DNA of 64,000 nucleotides, from positions 310,001 through 374,000 of the forward strand of contig OZ243096.1 in NCBI GenBank assembly GCA_965212165.1. The letters run 5' to 3'. This document shows, piece by piece, positions 17,094 to 26,140 of the stretch (positions are counted from its first letter, which is position 1; every line of letters begins with the position of its first letter). A program made the translations under genes and the position numbers. This stretch comes from RHLJ01 sp965212165 (lineage in GTDB: Bacteria > Bacteroidota > Rhodothermia > Balneolales > Balneolaceae). The notes under the pieces are model-generated. The model ran no database searches. It had not been told where the DNA came from and was given only the letters and a program-made list of their open reading frames with translations.

Positions 17094-20000
17094 TTATTTT
17101 ATGACTGCAAACTTACTTTTGAATTCTCCAATTCCTGGTGCTTCTACGTGATAGAAATACACACCATAAGCTACATCTTCGTTATTGTCAGTAAGAAGAT
17201 CCCATGAAGCTGATCCTTCATTAAATGCCCCATCATGCACGATAGTTTTTATGAGCTCGCCACGAACATTGAAAATTCGTATTGTACATTCTTTTGGCAG
17301 TTTCATGAAGTTAATTTTACGTTCACCTCTACCAAATGAATTAGATGCTCTTTCCCAAGAAGCGGCGCCTATATATGGATTTGGAGCTACAAAAATTTCG
17401 TTTAATTGATCAGCTGCCAATTCATTATTTAGCGTACTTTGTTGTACACCAAAAGTGAATTTATCATCAGAACCAAATGATCTAGATGTAGATATTCTGA
17501 TCTTATCTCCTGGTGATGGTGCAACGTTACCACTACCTGCTGTAAATTCTATAGTGAATCTATACCTTTGATTGTTGAAGGCATCTCTTTCAGCTATGAA
17601 TAATATATCACCAGAACTCAAATCATCACTGTCATCATTGTCCCGTATGAATAAAGCAGCTTGGGCACCTGAATTCACATTTCTTGCAAAAACAGGAATA
17701 TCGAACCTACTAAAGTTGTTACCAATTAATCTTGGGGGTGTATATAAACTATCGGCAGGATCTACAAATAGTATTTCATAATCACTATCAGTAATTACGA
17801 AATTATTAACATCACCTGCATCATCAGGAGTTATCGTAATTTGCCAATCTGAATTTACCCCATCTAAATTTGCAGGATCTAATCCAAATGTCTCATTAGG
17901 TAGACCTTCATTAGATACGTAACCGGTTTTTGATGTAATCACATTACCAGGTGAATCATTAAACAAGTTAATGTTAAACCCATCTATTACACTCGTTGTT
18001 GACTCAAATTTAGAACCTGATACTATACGATCTCCACTAGTTAATTCAGTTACACTATATGTATCAGTTATTCTGAAATCACCATTCGGTGATGCAGTAT
18101 CAGCAAAAGATACTTCATAAACCTTTGTTTCATCCAAAACTTGATCAATTACAACATTTAATGAAGCATAACCAGTAGCAGAACCTTCAGTAACATTGCT
18201 TAAGTCAACAGTAGAACCACCACTCTCATAACCTGCAGGTAATGTTGTAGGTGTAACAGCAGCAGAGTTAGAACTAGTACCAATTACTTCTCCAGTAAAA
18301 TTCACTGAGATTCTAAACTTATTCTCTTGAGGATCAATACCTTCAGCTCCTGTTGCTGGATTCGCTAATACACCTCGATCATAAGCAACTACCGAATAAT
18401 AATATGTTTTACCATTAGTAACATCATTATCCACATAGAAAAACTTCAAACCTGAATCACTACCAAGGTCATATACTGCATCACCATCAAAAACAGTAGT
18501 ATTACCTTGAATTCCGTTTACTAAATCATACTGAGCAATTGGTTTATTAAATGTTGGCGTTCCATTTACATCGGTAATTGATCTTGAATCGGTAAATACA
18601 TTATTTGTTGATTTGTAAACTTTATAACCTTCAAAATCAAACTCCTGAAGAAATCTATCAAAACTACCAACAGATAAGGTATCCCAAGATAGTATTACTT
18701 GTTCATCACCACCAACTGCCGTTAGAGTTGGAATAATAGGTGGTTGAGCAAAGTTATAATCAGCATTATAGATATTCTGAACTGTTCTTCTGTTTTTGAA
18801 AAAATCTTCTTCGTTATCACCAAATATCCAAGCTGTTGAAAAGAAATCGGTTGATTTTCCAGTAGGATCATTTGTACTTGCTAACCCAACTTCTCCAGAA
18901 ACAAAAAGAATGAAAGGTTCATCATTTGCAACAGTCCCTGGTCTTTCATAATCGGGATTTGAAAATAAATGCTCTTCAATTTTATCGAATAACCAAGTGT
19001 CATCTCGTAGATTATCTCCACTTTCGTATACAGGTCGAGTATCTAAATCAAAACCAGTTAAACCAATTTGATCAGACTCATCAACATCTAACTCGTTGAA
19101 ATTTGGTTCACCATTATTCGGCATCCCATCACCTTCACCATCATCAGGTCCTGGATAATTTAAATCAAATGGTCCTAAACCATCTTTACCAATATCATTA
19201 TTTAATATCTCACCATCATCCCAAATTCCGTTACCATTAGAATCTAAAAAGCCAACCCAATCAAGATTTTCATCTGATGTGTACCACTTAAGAGCTTTTG
19301 CCGCTTCTCTTTCTTCAACTGGCTCACCGTGAAATGCTTCAAATCTAGTTAGATCGTACTCAGCAGCAGCATATGCTTGTATTTCAGGTAAAGTTGTTAG
19401 TAGTTGAAATGATTCATCAAATCTAGACTCATCAGTTATACCATCAAGGTCATCATCAAGTCCATTGTTATCATTAGCAGGTGATTCAAGAAACGCAAAA
19501 CCTGTATAACCTAAATTATAATTTGAACCACCAGTAGTTGGTGTTCCTATTCCATCAGAATCCCAACCGAATACCACATCCTGAAGATCATCAAAACTAG
19601 CGTTATCATCATTTTCTTCGTTACCTAAACCATAATCAACGATTTGCGCAAAAAAGAGTCTTTCATGTGAGTAATCACTTTTGTTACTAATTCGATAAAT
19701 TAGGAACATCGTATCTTCAGCAAGTACGTTTGCCCATTGAAATAACCGAACTTGCATTTGTAATCCAAATCCACCCATACTTGGGTCAGTTAATGGACTA
19801 GGAAGATAAACCCCATCCGTACTGTGTGGACCTGCCTGAAATCCTTCATCTGAAGATAAATCTTCTATCCCTACAGCATATTCTAAGTCAGAAAAATCAT
19901 CAATCACATAAAAAGATTCTAAATCTGCACTGGCGAATCTACCATCTCTACCATTCCAAGTTCCAGGCCAGCCTGCATCTTCTTGATCTAGTTTATCTGG

Positions 20001-20546
20001 CCAAAATTGAGGCCATGACGTTTGATCATTTGATAAAGCTGGAGTTGGAGCTGCTGAAAATGTAACAGGATCAACTCGCAACGGGTTGTTAAAACCCGGA
20101 AGTGGTAGCCATCCCCATACGTTGCCTGAATAAGGACTTATTCTACGACCAGCTTCTCTATAATTAATGATCAGTGGATTTAAAGTAGTATCTCCAGGAG
20201 CACCAGGTCCTGGGTTCCAAGCTTGGTAATCAGCGATTGAAGTAATATCAGCAGAATTAGCTCCTTCAACGTACCCAGCTACTATTACACCAACACCATC
20301 AATGTGTCTTCCACCAACTGTTCTTGGCCAAACACCCCAAGGTAAATCATTCCATCTCGATAACTCACCATGATTACGAAAGTTGGTTTCAATTAGGTTA
20401 CCATCTATTACCCCTCTGGCAATAACGTCAGAATCACCTCTATATACGACTCCATTTAAGGAGTCTGGAATATTTTGGGCATTAAGGTCTCCAATAACTG
20501 ATACTAAAAGTATGGTAAGGAGAGTAAATTTTATTTTTTTGAACAT
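17094..20546 (-). CDS. Large T9SS-exported surface protein, function unknown
   Basis: A 1150-residue secreted protein. The signal peptide ends LNAQ (about 24), with no lipobox. The N-terminal half (about 30-420) has a Trp-rich region and Asp/Asn-rich loops such as NDNNGLDDDLDGITDE and DSNGNGIWDDGE that look like calcium-binding loops. The middle (about 600-760) looks like fibronectin-type or Ig-like strands (VGGDEQVILSWDT, YKVYKSTNN, GKTYYYSVVAYDRG). The last about 90 residues (from FVAPNPYIG to FKSKFAVIK) form a T9SS type A/FlgD-like sorting domain. It has no recognised enzyme motif and does not look like SusD. It lies between the TonB receptor (28 bp) and the PorV-like gene (24 bp). It is probably the surface partner of the receptor, an inference from operon position. 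Confidence 0.75.
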   Translation of the reverse strand: MFKKIKFTLLTILLVSVIGDLNAQNIPDSLNGVVYRGDSDVIARGVIDGNLIETNFRNHGELSRWNDLPWGVWPRTVGGRHIDGVGVIVAGYVEGANSADITSIADYQAWNPGPGAPGDTTLNPLIINYREAGRRISPYSGNVWGWLPLPGFNNPLRVDPVTFSAAPTPALSNDQTSWPQFWPDKLDQEDAGWPGTWNGRDGRFASADLESFYVIDDFSDLEYAVGIEDLSSDEGFQAGPHSTDGVYLPSPLTDPSMGGFGLQMQVRLFQWANVLAEDTMFLIYRISNKSDYSHERLFFAQIVDYGLGNEENDDNASFDDLQDVVFGWDSDGIGTPTTGGSNYNLGYTGFAFLESPANDNNGLDDDLDGITDESRFDESFQLLTTLPEIQAYAAAEYDLTRFEAFHGEPVEEREAAKALKWYTSDENLDWVGFLDSNGNGIWDDGEILNNDIGKDGLGPFDLNYPGPDDGEGDGMPNNGEPNFNELDVDESDQIGLTGFDLDTRPVYESGDNLRDDTWLFDKIEEHLFSNPDYERPGTVANDEPFILFVSGEVGLASTNDPTGKSTDFFSTAWIFGDNEEDFFKNRRTVQNIYNADYNFAQPPIIPTLTAVGGDEQVILSWDTLSVGSFDRFLQEFDFEGYKVYKSTNNVFTDSRSITDVNGTPTFNKPIAQYDLVNGIQGNTTVFDGDAVYDLGSDSGLKFFYVDNDVTNGKTYYYSVVAYDRGVLANPATGAEGIDPQENKFRISVNFTGEVIGTSSNSAAVTPTTLPAGYESGGSTVDLSNVTEGSATGYASLNVVIDQVLDETKVYEVSFADTASPNGDFRITDTYSVTELTSGDRIVSGSKFESTTSVIDGFNINLFNDSPGNVITSKTGYVSNEGLPNETFGLDPANLDGVNSDWQITITPDDAGDVNNFVITDSDYEILFVDPADSLYTPPRLIGNNFSRFDIPVFARNVNSGAQAALFIRDNDDSDDLSSGDILFIAERDAFNNQRYRFTIEFTAGSGNVAPSPGDKIRISTSRSFGSDDKFTFGVQQSTLNNELAADQLNEIFVAPNPYIGAASWERASNSFGRGERKINFMKLPKECTIRIFNVRGELIKTIVHDGAFNEGSASWDLLTDNNEDVAYGVYFYHVEAPGIGEFKSKFAVIK

Positions 20547-20574
20547 AATCCTTTTTTCTAAATCAATTTTTTAA

Positions 20575-23325
20575 CTAAAATTTTAAGCTAAACCCTACTC
20601 TTATGGTTCTTGGCGGCCCTAGTCTTTGTTGGTTAATAAAGAATTCACTATAAGAATTTAAACCTCCAGGAGTAGAACCTGATTTAATTCTTTGGCTAAG
20701 ATCGATTGATTCCGTTGCTAATCCAGTATCATTATATACATCCCAATCAGGTGCAGAATCAAAAATGTTATCTACCTGTAAAAACAATTGGAAATCTTGC
20801 TTTAGAGCAAGAGGCTTATAAAACACTCTAGCATCAGAATTAAACCAAACAGGTTTATCTTCATTGTTAGGAATAGTTGATTGAACTTGATTTCTTTCTG
20901 AAGTGTATGGAGTTCCTGTTTGTAGACTATTAATAGCCGATATAGTTAAACCAAAATCACTATTCCAAGTAATGGTGTTATTCAAAACATTTCTTCTATC
21001 CCAATTTAGTCTATTCACTTTCACAACAGGATCTTCACCATTGATCTGTCTGTTAAAGTTTTCATTAGGATCAGAAGCTGACCCACTAGCAAATTGTAAT
21101 GTATAATCAATAGTCCAGCTAACTTGTCCAGATCCTCTTTGATATAGAGAAAGTGTAGTTCCTTTAACTGTTCCATAATCTAAGTTTACTAATCTAGAAA
21201 CGAAACCACCATTTCTATCTCGTGCAACTTCTGTTCCAGATAAACCTCTAATATCTTTTGAGAAAAGTGTGAAGTCAAGAGCTAGTGTTTCTGTTAATCC
21301 TTGCTGTAAACCTACTTCAAACTGTAATGTTCTTTCAGAACCTAATTCAGCATTACCATAACCTGTATTAGAACCAACTATACCTTCAAACTCATTGTTT
21401 GAATACAATAAATTTAAGCTAGGAGTTTGGAAGAATAAACCGGCAGAAAATCTCATTACACCCGTTTCAGAAATTGGAAAAGCAATACCTAAACGTGGGC
21501 TTATTTGGAATGAAGGATCTGCTGATCTTCTGTTAAGAACAGAATCGCCAGGGGCTCCATTTCTATCTGGTATTCTTTCGTCTCTAATTTGTGATACATC
21601 GATTGGAACAACAAAATCTGGTTCGAAATAATCAAACCTTATACCAGCATTAACTATTAGGTTTTCAAATTCCAATTTAAACTGTGAATATCCTGCTGCC
21701 TCATAAGGGCTTACCTCAAGTGAGGAATTGTTAAGAGGATTATTTGATCTTACCGGTTGTCCAGCTGCATTTGTAGTTATACCAAAACCTTCATTATCTA
21801 AATTATGGAATCGAGCTGATAATCCAGTTTTGAATAGTACTGTATTATTTAGTTGAGATGTAAAATCTGTAACAATGGTATGAGTTTTGGTAATATTTTG
21901 ACCAGAACCTAATTCGTTTCCACCCATGTTAAATGCCGATTCACCTTGTTGAGTAGTCAATTGTGGCGGAGCATATCTTGAATCTAATACACCAGTTGTT
22001 CTTGCATCATTATATAAATAGCTCTCACCTAAATCATTTAAATAGCTATAAGAAATGTTAGCGAACGCGTTATCACCTATAGTATAACGTAATCCTAAAA
22101 TGTGAGTTTGAGATCGGTTATAGTAATTATTAATCCCATTTGGATTGTATTTAAAACCATGATTATAGTTTCTACCGTCACCATCTTGAAAAAATAAATT
22201 ATAATCTAATTTTAATCTGCTGCTAAACTCATATACCAATGAAGTGTTAATTGAATAACGCTCATTTCTATTTAACTCTTCAAAATCGCCGCTACCAGAT
22301 GCATTCAACAACCAAGTACTTGGATCTCCACCACTTGACACACCACTTTGAACATCATTTGGTCTGAAAATATCGCGTCCAATCAAATGACCTGGATTTG
22401 TTATATAACGGACCGTAGTTTGAAAGCCTAATTTATTCTTAATAATTGGACCACCAGCTGAAACCTGAACATCATAATTCTTAAATGTTGATGATGCTTC
22501 TGTATAGGTTACTTTTTCTTGAGAAAAATCACTAGCACTTAAGAAATTTTGCTGTGTAGTATTTTTAGAAACAAATTCTAATTCCCTACCACTTACAATT
22601 GTTCCAGCATATGCTAAAACGTTTGCAGACCATTTATCAGAAACTCCTTTTGTAACAATATTTACAACTCCACTAAGAGCCTGACCATATTCTGCGTTAA
22701 AAACTCCACTAATTACCTCTAAACTAGAAACCATATTTTGTTCTACTTCAAAAGAGGCGTTATTATCGAATGCATTATTAATAGGAACTCCATTTACAAG
22801 GTAGGAAACTTCACCAGTTCTACCACCTCTAAAGTGACCATCAACAACACCTGCCTGCTGATTAACAGCATCATTTAAACTTATAATAGGTAAATCTTCT
22901 AACTGTTCAGAACTAACGTATGCAGTAGTTGTAGTTCTGTCTTTTTCTACAATAGGACGTTCGGCAGTAACAATTACTTCTTGTCCTTCAATAACCTCTT
23001 CTCTTAATGTCACATCAATTTCGGTAGTACGATCCAGTCGAACTGAAATTTCTTCTACTCTAGTAGTAGCGTAACCAATATATCTGAATAATAATATATA
23101 AGTGCCTGATTCTAAATTTATCATGGAATAGTTACCATCAATATCGGTTAAAACTCCACGAGTGGTGTTTTCGATATTAACTGTAACCCCAATTAAGGGC
23201 TCTCCTGATTCATCTACAACTTTACCACTTATCTTGCCTTTTGATTGGGCAAAAATAGACGTTGTTGTAGTGAGTACTACTATTAAAAGCAGAGCGAAAT
23301 ATTTGAAGGGTATAATTCTTTTCAT
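20575..23325 (-). CDS. TonB-dependent receptor with carboxypeptidase-like N-domain
   Basis: Outer-membrane active-transport receptor of 916 residues. The signal peptide ends SIFAQ (about 27). A carboxypeptidase-regulatory-like domain (GKISGKVVDESGEPLIGVTV, about 30-110) is followed by a plug domain (TTAYVSSEQLEDLPIISLND, VDGHFRGGRTGEVSYLVNGVPI, YGQALSGVVNIVTKG, about 130-230). A 22-strand-type barrel ends in RVGFSLKF with a terminal Phe. The extra N-domain resembles SusC/RagA receptors, but no SusD follows. The next gene is the 1150-residue T9SS protein. A strong hairpin lies just before the start codon. Location suggests uptake of a glycan or its oligomers, but the ligand is not visible in the sequence. 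Confidence 0.92.
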   Translation of the reverse strand: MKRIIPFKYFALLLIVVLTTTTSIFAQSKGKISGKVVDESGEPLIGVTVNIENTTRGVLTDIDGNYSMINLESGTYILLFRYIGYATTRVEEISVRLDRTTEIDVTLREEVIEGQEVIVTAERPIVEKDRTTTTAYVSSEQLEDLPIISLNDAVNQQAGVVDGHFRGGRTGEVSYLVNGVPINNAFDNNASFEVEQNMVSSLEVISGVFNAEYGQALSGVVNIVTKGVSDKWSANVLAYAGTIVSGRELEFVSKNTTQQNFLSASDFSQEKVTYTEASSTFKNYDVQVSAGGPIIKNKLGFQTTVRYITNPGHLIGRDIFRPNDVQSGVSSGGDPSTWLLNASGSGDFEELNRNERYSINTSLVYEFSSRLKLDYNLFFQDGDGRNYNHGFKYNPNGINNYYNRSQTHILGLRYTIGDNAFANISYSYLNDLGESYLYNDARTTGVLDSRYAPPQLTTQQGESAFNMGGNELGSGQNITKTHTIVTDFTSQLNNTVLFKTGLSARFHNLDNEGFGITTNAAGQPVRSNNPLNNSSLEVSPYEAAGYSQFKLEFENLIVNAGIRFDYFEPDFVVPIDVSQIRDERIPDRNGAPGDSVLNRRSADPSFQISPRLGIAFPISETGVMRFSAGLFFQTPSLNLLYSNNEFEGIVGSNTGYGNAELGSERTLQFEVGLQQGLTETLALDFTLFSKDIRGLSGTEVARDRNGGFVSRLVNLDYGTVKGTTLSLYQRGSGQVSWTIDYTLQFASGSASDPNENFNRQINGEDPVVKVNRLNWDRRNVLNNTITWNSDFGLTISAINSLQTGTPYTSERNQVQSTIPNNEDKPVWFNSDARVFYKPLALKQDFQLFLQVDNIFDSAPDWDVYNDTGLATESIDLSQRIKSGSTPGGLNSYSEFFINQQRLGPPRTIRVGFSLKF

Positions 23326-23340
23326 AGTTATGAAAAATTA

Positions 23341-23371
23341 AATCAGGTACAACCGAATGTTGTACCTGATT
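23341..23371 (-). promoter_or_regulatory. Perfect 13-bp hairpin between the CBM protein and TonB receptor genes
   Basis: AATCAGGTACAAC and GTTGTACCTGATT form a perfect 13-bp stem around a 5-nt loop. On the minus strand it is followed by TAATTTTTC and, 15 bp later, the receptor ATG. It could be a partial terminator or an mRNA-stabilising element that lets the first gene be expressed more strongly than the receptor. A full terminator would require a receptor promoter that has no room to lie downstream. Confidence 0.75.
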
Positions 23372-23398
23372 GGATTTTAATATTAAAATAAGTTGGAC

Positions 23399-25795
23399 TT
23401 ATTTGATGAGCATCATTTTTCGTGATTGTACGAAATTTGGAGTACTCAATCTATATAAATACATACCTGAAGCCAGACTAGAAGCGTCAAATGCTTGTGT
23501 ATGTTGTCCTGATGTCATTTTTTCACCCTGAAGTAGAGTAGCTACTTTTTGACCTAACATGTTGAATACTTCAAGAGTTACATTGCTAGAGTTAGCAAGG
23601 CTAAATGAAATATTTGTAGTAGGGTTGAAAGGATTAGGATAGTTTTGGTCTAAGCTAAACGTCAATGGCTGATCACTAGTACCAGCATCTTCGTTAGAAA
23701 CAACCATATCTGATCCAACAAAAGCTATTGTTACCCATCTTGCTGGAGTATTCCACCAATCATCCTGACCACCTTTTGGCGACCATCCAATTTGAGTATC
23801 ACGAGCAGTTGCATCATTGTCATTCAATGTTACATTGAATGGATATAAACCAATCTCAGTACTTTCTGGGAAGTCAAATGCTGCATCTTCTGATGCTCCA
23901 CCTGCTAATGTAGAGGTAGTGATAAGACTTAATAGTCTATATCCAGTATCAGTTTCTTCACCGATAGTTTGAGAATTAGCAATCTCACCATCAAAAGAAT
24001 TTCCACCACCATTTGCATGGATAAATGGTGCTCTATCAGACATCATACCAGCTCTAAACTGCCAATCTGGTGTTTCACCACCTAGGAAATCTTGGTGAGT
24101 TGATCCTTGGATGAACGACTCAGGTGCATAGTTTCCAAGACCCATTTCCCAACTGTCATAGTTCCATGCTCCACCAGAACCAATAGCTTCAGAAGCAAAT
24201 GATTTTATATCATCTGTTACTTCTGCATAAATGATAAGTAGGTTTTCAACTGCGTCGTAACCAATCCACCATTTACCAGAGATATCATCATCACCATCAC
24301 CGCCAGTACCATTCTCAATTGTTGCATTTGCTGCATTTATTTCAAATGGAGCATAAGTATCTGGGAAGAAACCAGCTAAAGCTGAAGCTGCTGGTACTAC
24401 TTCTGCATCTAATGCGTCAAATACTGCATCAACAGCTTCTGTAGATAATTGAACAGCGTAATTTGGAGCAACTGTCATTCCAGTTGTGATAGAACTAGTA
24501 GTCAATTCACTTTCAGTACCACTTTCAGTTTTAGCTACAACTGCATAATGAGCATCGAAGTCGGTAGCTAAACTTGCATGAGGTGCAGAAGTTGAATGTG
24601 TTAAACTTAGACCTGTTGAATCAACAACAGAACCAATCATGGTAACACCTGGTTGATCTAAACTATCGATTGCAACATCACTGAAATATACATCATATGA
24701 AGCAGCACCTTGATCTGTTACTGATACTGTAACTATTCCATCAGTTGTCGCTAAAGCAAATGCTGGAGCATCTGGAGTAATTTCTCTTACTCTGCTTACA
24801 ATAATATTATCAAACCAAACTGTAGAAGTATCTGCAGAAACCTCGAAGCCAATTTTCATATTAGTCCAGTTTTGTGTTGGGCTAATGTTTAATGTGTATG
24901 ACTTCCATGTATTAGTTAACTCTACTGTTGGTGCAAAATTAGTCCAGTCACCATCAGTACCATTATTTCCAAAGAAAGCTTGTACGTTTTTCGTCTCTGC
25001 TGATGTTTTCGCATCAAAAGAATACAAATATGGACCAGCATAGATAGAGTCTACTTGTGCTTCATTTAGCTCTTGTACAAACTGTACATCGTAGCTATTT
25101 ACAAGGTTCATGAATTCTGAAATTTTAACAGCACCATTATCTGCTGAAAAAGTAGCTTGGCCAGTTCCGATTTGAGTCCACGCAGCACTTAAAGAATCTG
25201 CACCTATTACGATTTCACCGTCAATAAGAACGTTGTCATCAACTTTTCTTAATACAATGTTATCAATAAACAAACTAGAAGTATCAGTAGAAACTTCAAA
25301 TCCTATTCTCATAGCATCCCAAGTTTGAGTGATATCAGTAGTTAAAGTGTATGATTTCATAGTATTATCTACCGTTACATCGCCATCACCAGGTGATTGC
25401 CAGTAACGTGCCCAAGAACCACCTACTTCCCCTAAGAATACGTGAAATTGCTTTGCATCAGCAGTAGTTCTCGCATCAAATGTTAATTCAAAAGTCCCAC
25501 CTTTAGCTAGTTCTGCAATCTGAGCTGCATCGAAAGGTTGATTAACTTGAAAATCATATTGATTCGTTGTCTCGACCATATTGGTAAAAGCTAATTCACC
25601 ATTTATGACACTTGAAGTACCTGCAGTACCTTCCGTCACCCATTTTGATGACAATGAGTCGCCATCAAAATTGCCATACATAACAACATTGTCTCCATAT
25701 GTTGTGTTTTGAGCAATAGTTGATACTGAAAGTCCAACAGTTAATAACATCATTAACAAAAATGATGCTACTTTCTTTGTTGTAGCTTTGATCAT
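23399..25795 (-). CDS. T9SS-exported protein with carbohydrate-binding-like domains
   Basis: A 798-residue secreted protein. The signal peptide ends STIAQ (about 29). Two similar domains of about 150 residues (about 35-190 and 195-335) share the pattern YDFQV/YDVQF, TFELTFDARTTADAK/YLYSFDAKTSAETK, KSYTL, GFEVSTDTSSLFIDNI. This is typical of CBM4/9-like carbohydrate-binding modules. After a short Fn3-like stretch, a region at about 455-690 (KWWIGYDAVENLLIIYAEVTDD, WNYDSWEMGLG) resembles family-9 or DOMON-like sugar-binding folds. The end is a T9SS type A sorting domain starting NYPNPFNPTT and ending MMLIK. No catalytic domain is recognised, so it is probably a surface glycan-binding protein. 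It is the first gene of the minus-strand cluster, next to the LacI operators. Confidence 0.8.
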   Translation of the reverse strand: MIKATTKKVASFLLMMLLTVGLSVSTIAQNTTYGDNVVMYGNFDGDSLSSKWVTEGTAGTSSVINGELAFTNMVETTNQYDFQVNQPFDAAQIAELAKGGTFELTFDARTTADAKQFHVFLGEVGGSWARYWQSPGDGDVTVDNTMKSYTLTTDITQTWDAMRIGFEVSTDTSSLFIDNIVLRKVDDNVLIDGEIVIGADSLSAAWTQIGTGQATFSADNGAVKISEFMNLVNSYDVQFVQELNEAQVDSIYAGPYLYSFDAKTSAETKNVQAFFGNNGTDGDWTNFAPTVELTNTWKSYTLNISPTQNWTNMKIGFEVSADTSTVWFDNIIVSRVREITPDAPAFALATTDGIVTVSVTDQGAASYDVYFSDVAIDSLDQPGVTMIGSVVDSTGLSLTHSTSAPHASLATDFDAHYAVVAKTESGTESELTTSSITTGMTVAPNYAVQLSTEAVDAVFDALDAEVVPAASALAGFFPDTYAPFEINAANATIENGTGGDGDDDISGKWWIGYDAVENLLIIYAEVTDDIKSFASEAIGSGGAWNYDSWEMGLGNYAPESFIQGSTHQDFLGGETPDWQFRAGMMSDRAPFIHANGGGNSFDGEIANSQTIGEETDTGYRLLSLITTSTLAGGASEDAAFDFPESTEIGLYPFNVTLNDNDATARDTQIGWSPKGGQDDWWNTPARWVTIAFVGSDMVVSNEDAGTSDQPLTFSLDQNYPNPFNPTTNISFSLANSSNVTLEVFNMLGQKVATLLQGEKMTSGQHTQAFDASSLASGMYLYRLSTPNFVQSRKMMLIK

Positions 25796-25947
25796 GTTTT
25801 ATCCTAATTTCATTAAAGTTTTAATTATAAAGATGTATCACATAGAACAGATATATGCACATTTATGATACTTAAATTTATACCTAGCTATTTTAGAGAA
25901 TCGCTTCCAAAGAAACAACTAAAAAAAGATAGTTTTTTCGGCCGTTG

Positions 25948-25962
25948 TGGGAAAATTTCCCA
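25948..25962. promoter_or_regulatory. 15-bp palindrome, possible regulator site
   Basis: TGGGAAAATTTCCCA is a perfect inverted repeat of 7 bp around a central A. It lies about 155 bp before the CBM-protein start, and its GGG/CCC arms stand out in AT-rich DNA. It does not match the LacI-type sites nearby, so a second regulator may bind. The family is unknown. Confidence 0.4.
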
Positions 25963-25993
25963 TATAAGCATCTATTTTCGAATCATTATCAAA

Positions 25994-26007
25994 TGAAAGC
26001 GCTACCA
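25994..26007. promoter_or_regulatory. LacI-family operator 1 (cre-like)
   Basis: TGAAAGCGCTACCA fits the LacI/CcpA-type consensus TGWAARCGYTWNCW at every position, with the central CG step that LacI-family hinge helices read. It lies 187 bp before the CBM-protein start and 133 bp before the adjacent LacI-type gene. Confidence 0.65.
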
Positions 26008-26043
26008 TAGCATGATTAATAAGAAAGCTAATTCATTCACCCA

Positions 26044-26057
26044 TGAAAGCGCTTCTT
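26044..26057. promoter_or_regulatory. LacI-family operator 2 (cre-like)
   Basis: TGAAAGCGCTTCTT shares ten leading bases (TGAAAGCGCT) with operator 1 and misses the consensus at one position. The two sites are exactly 50 bp apart, close to five helical turns, so one tetramer or two dimers could bind the same DNA face. It lies 83 bp upstream of the LacI-type start codon. Confidence 0.6.
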
Positions 26058-26140
26058 TTTTTGCGCAAAATTGTTATTATGCATGATAATAATTATCACA
26101 TATTCGGTTATTATTCTATCGGATATTCTTATTTACCAAA

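Larger units (their letters stand above)
25796..26140. promoter_or_regulatory. Divergent control region between the CBM-T9SS gene and lacI-type gene
   Basis: This is the only gene-free stretch above 300 bp. It separates the minus-strand envelope cluster from the plus-strand LacI regulator and should hold promoters for both. It contains a 15-bp palindrome (25948-25962) and two LacI/CcpA-type operators (25994-26007 and 26044-26057). The rest is very AT-rich, with no convincing small ORF or RNA. Confidence 0.7.

Noticed and set aside
17094..20546. Reading the 1150-residue protein as a SusD homologue because it follows a SusC-like receptor
   Set aside because: It has no lipobox, no helical TPR-like pattern, and carries a T9SS domain, unlike SusD/RagB.
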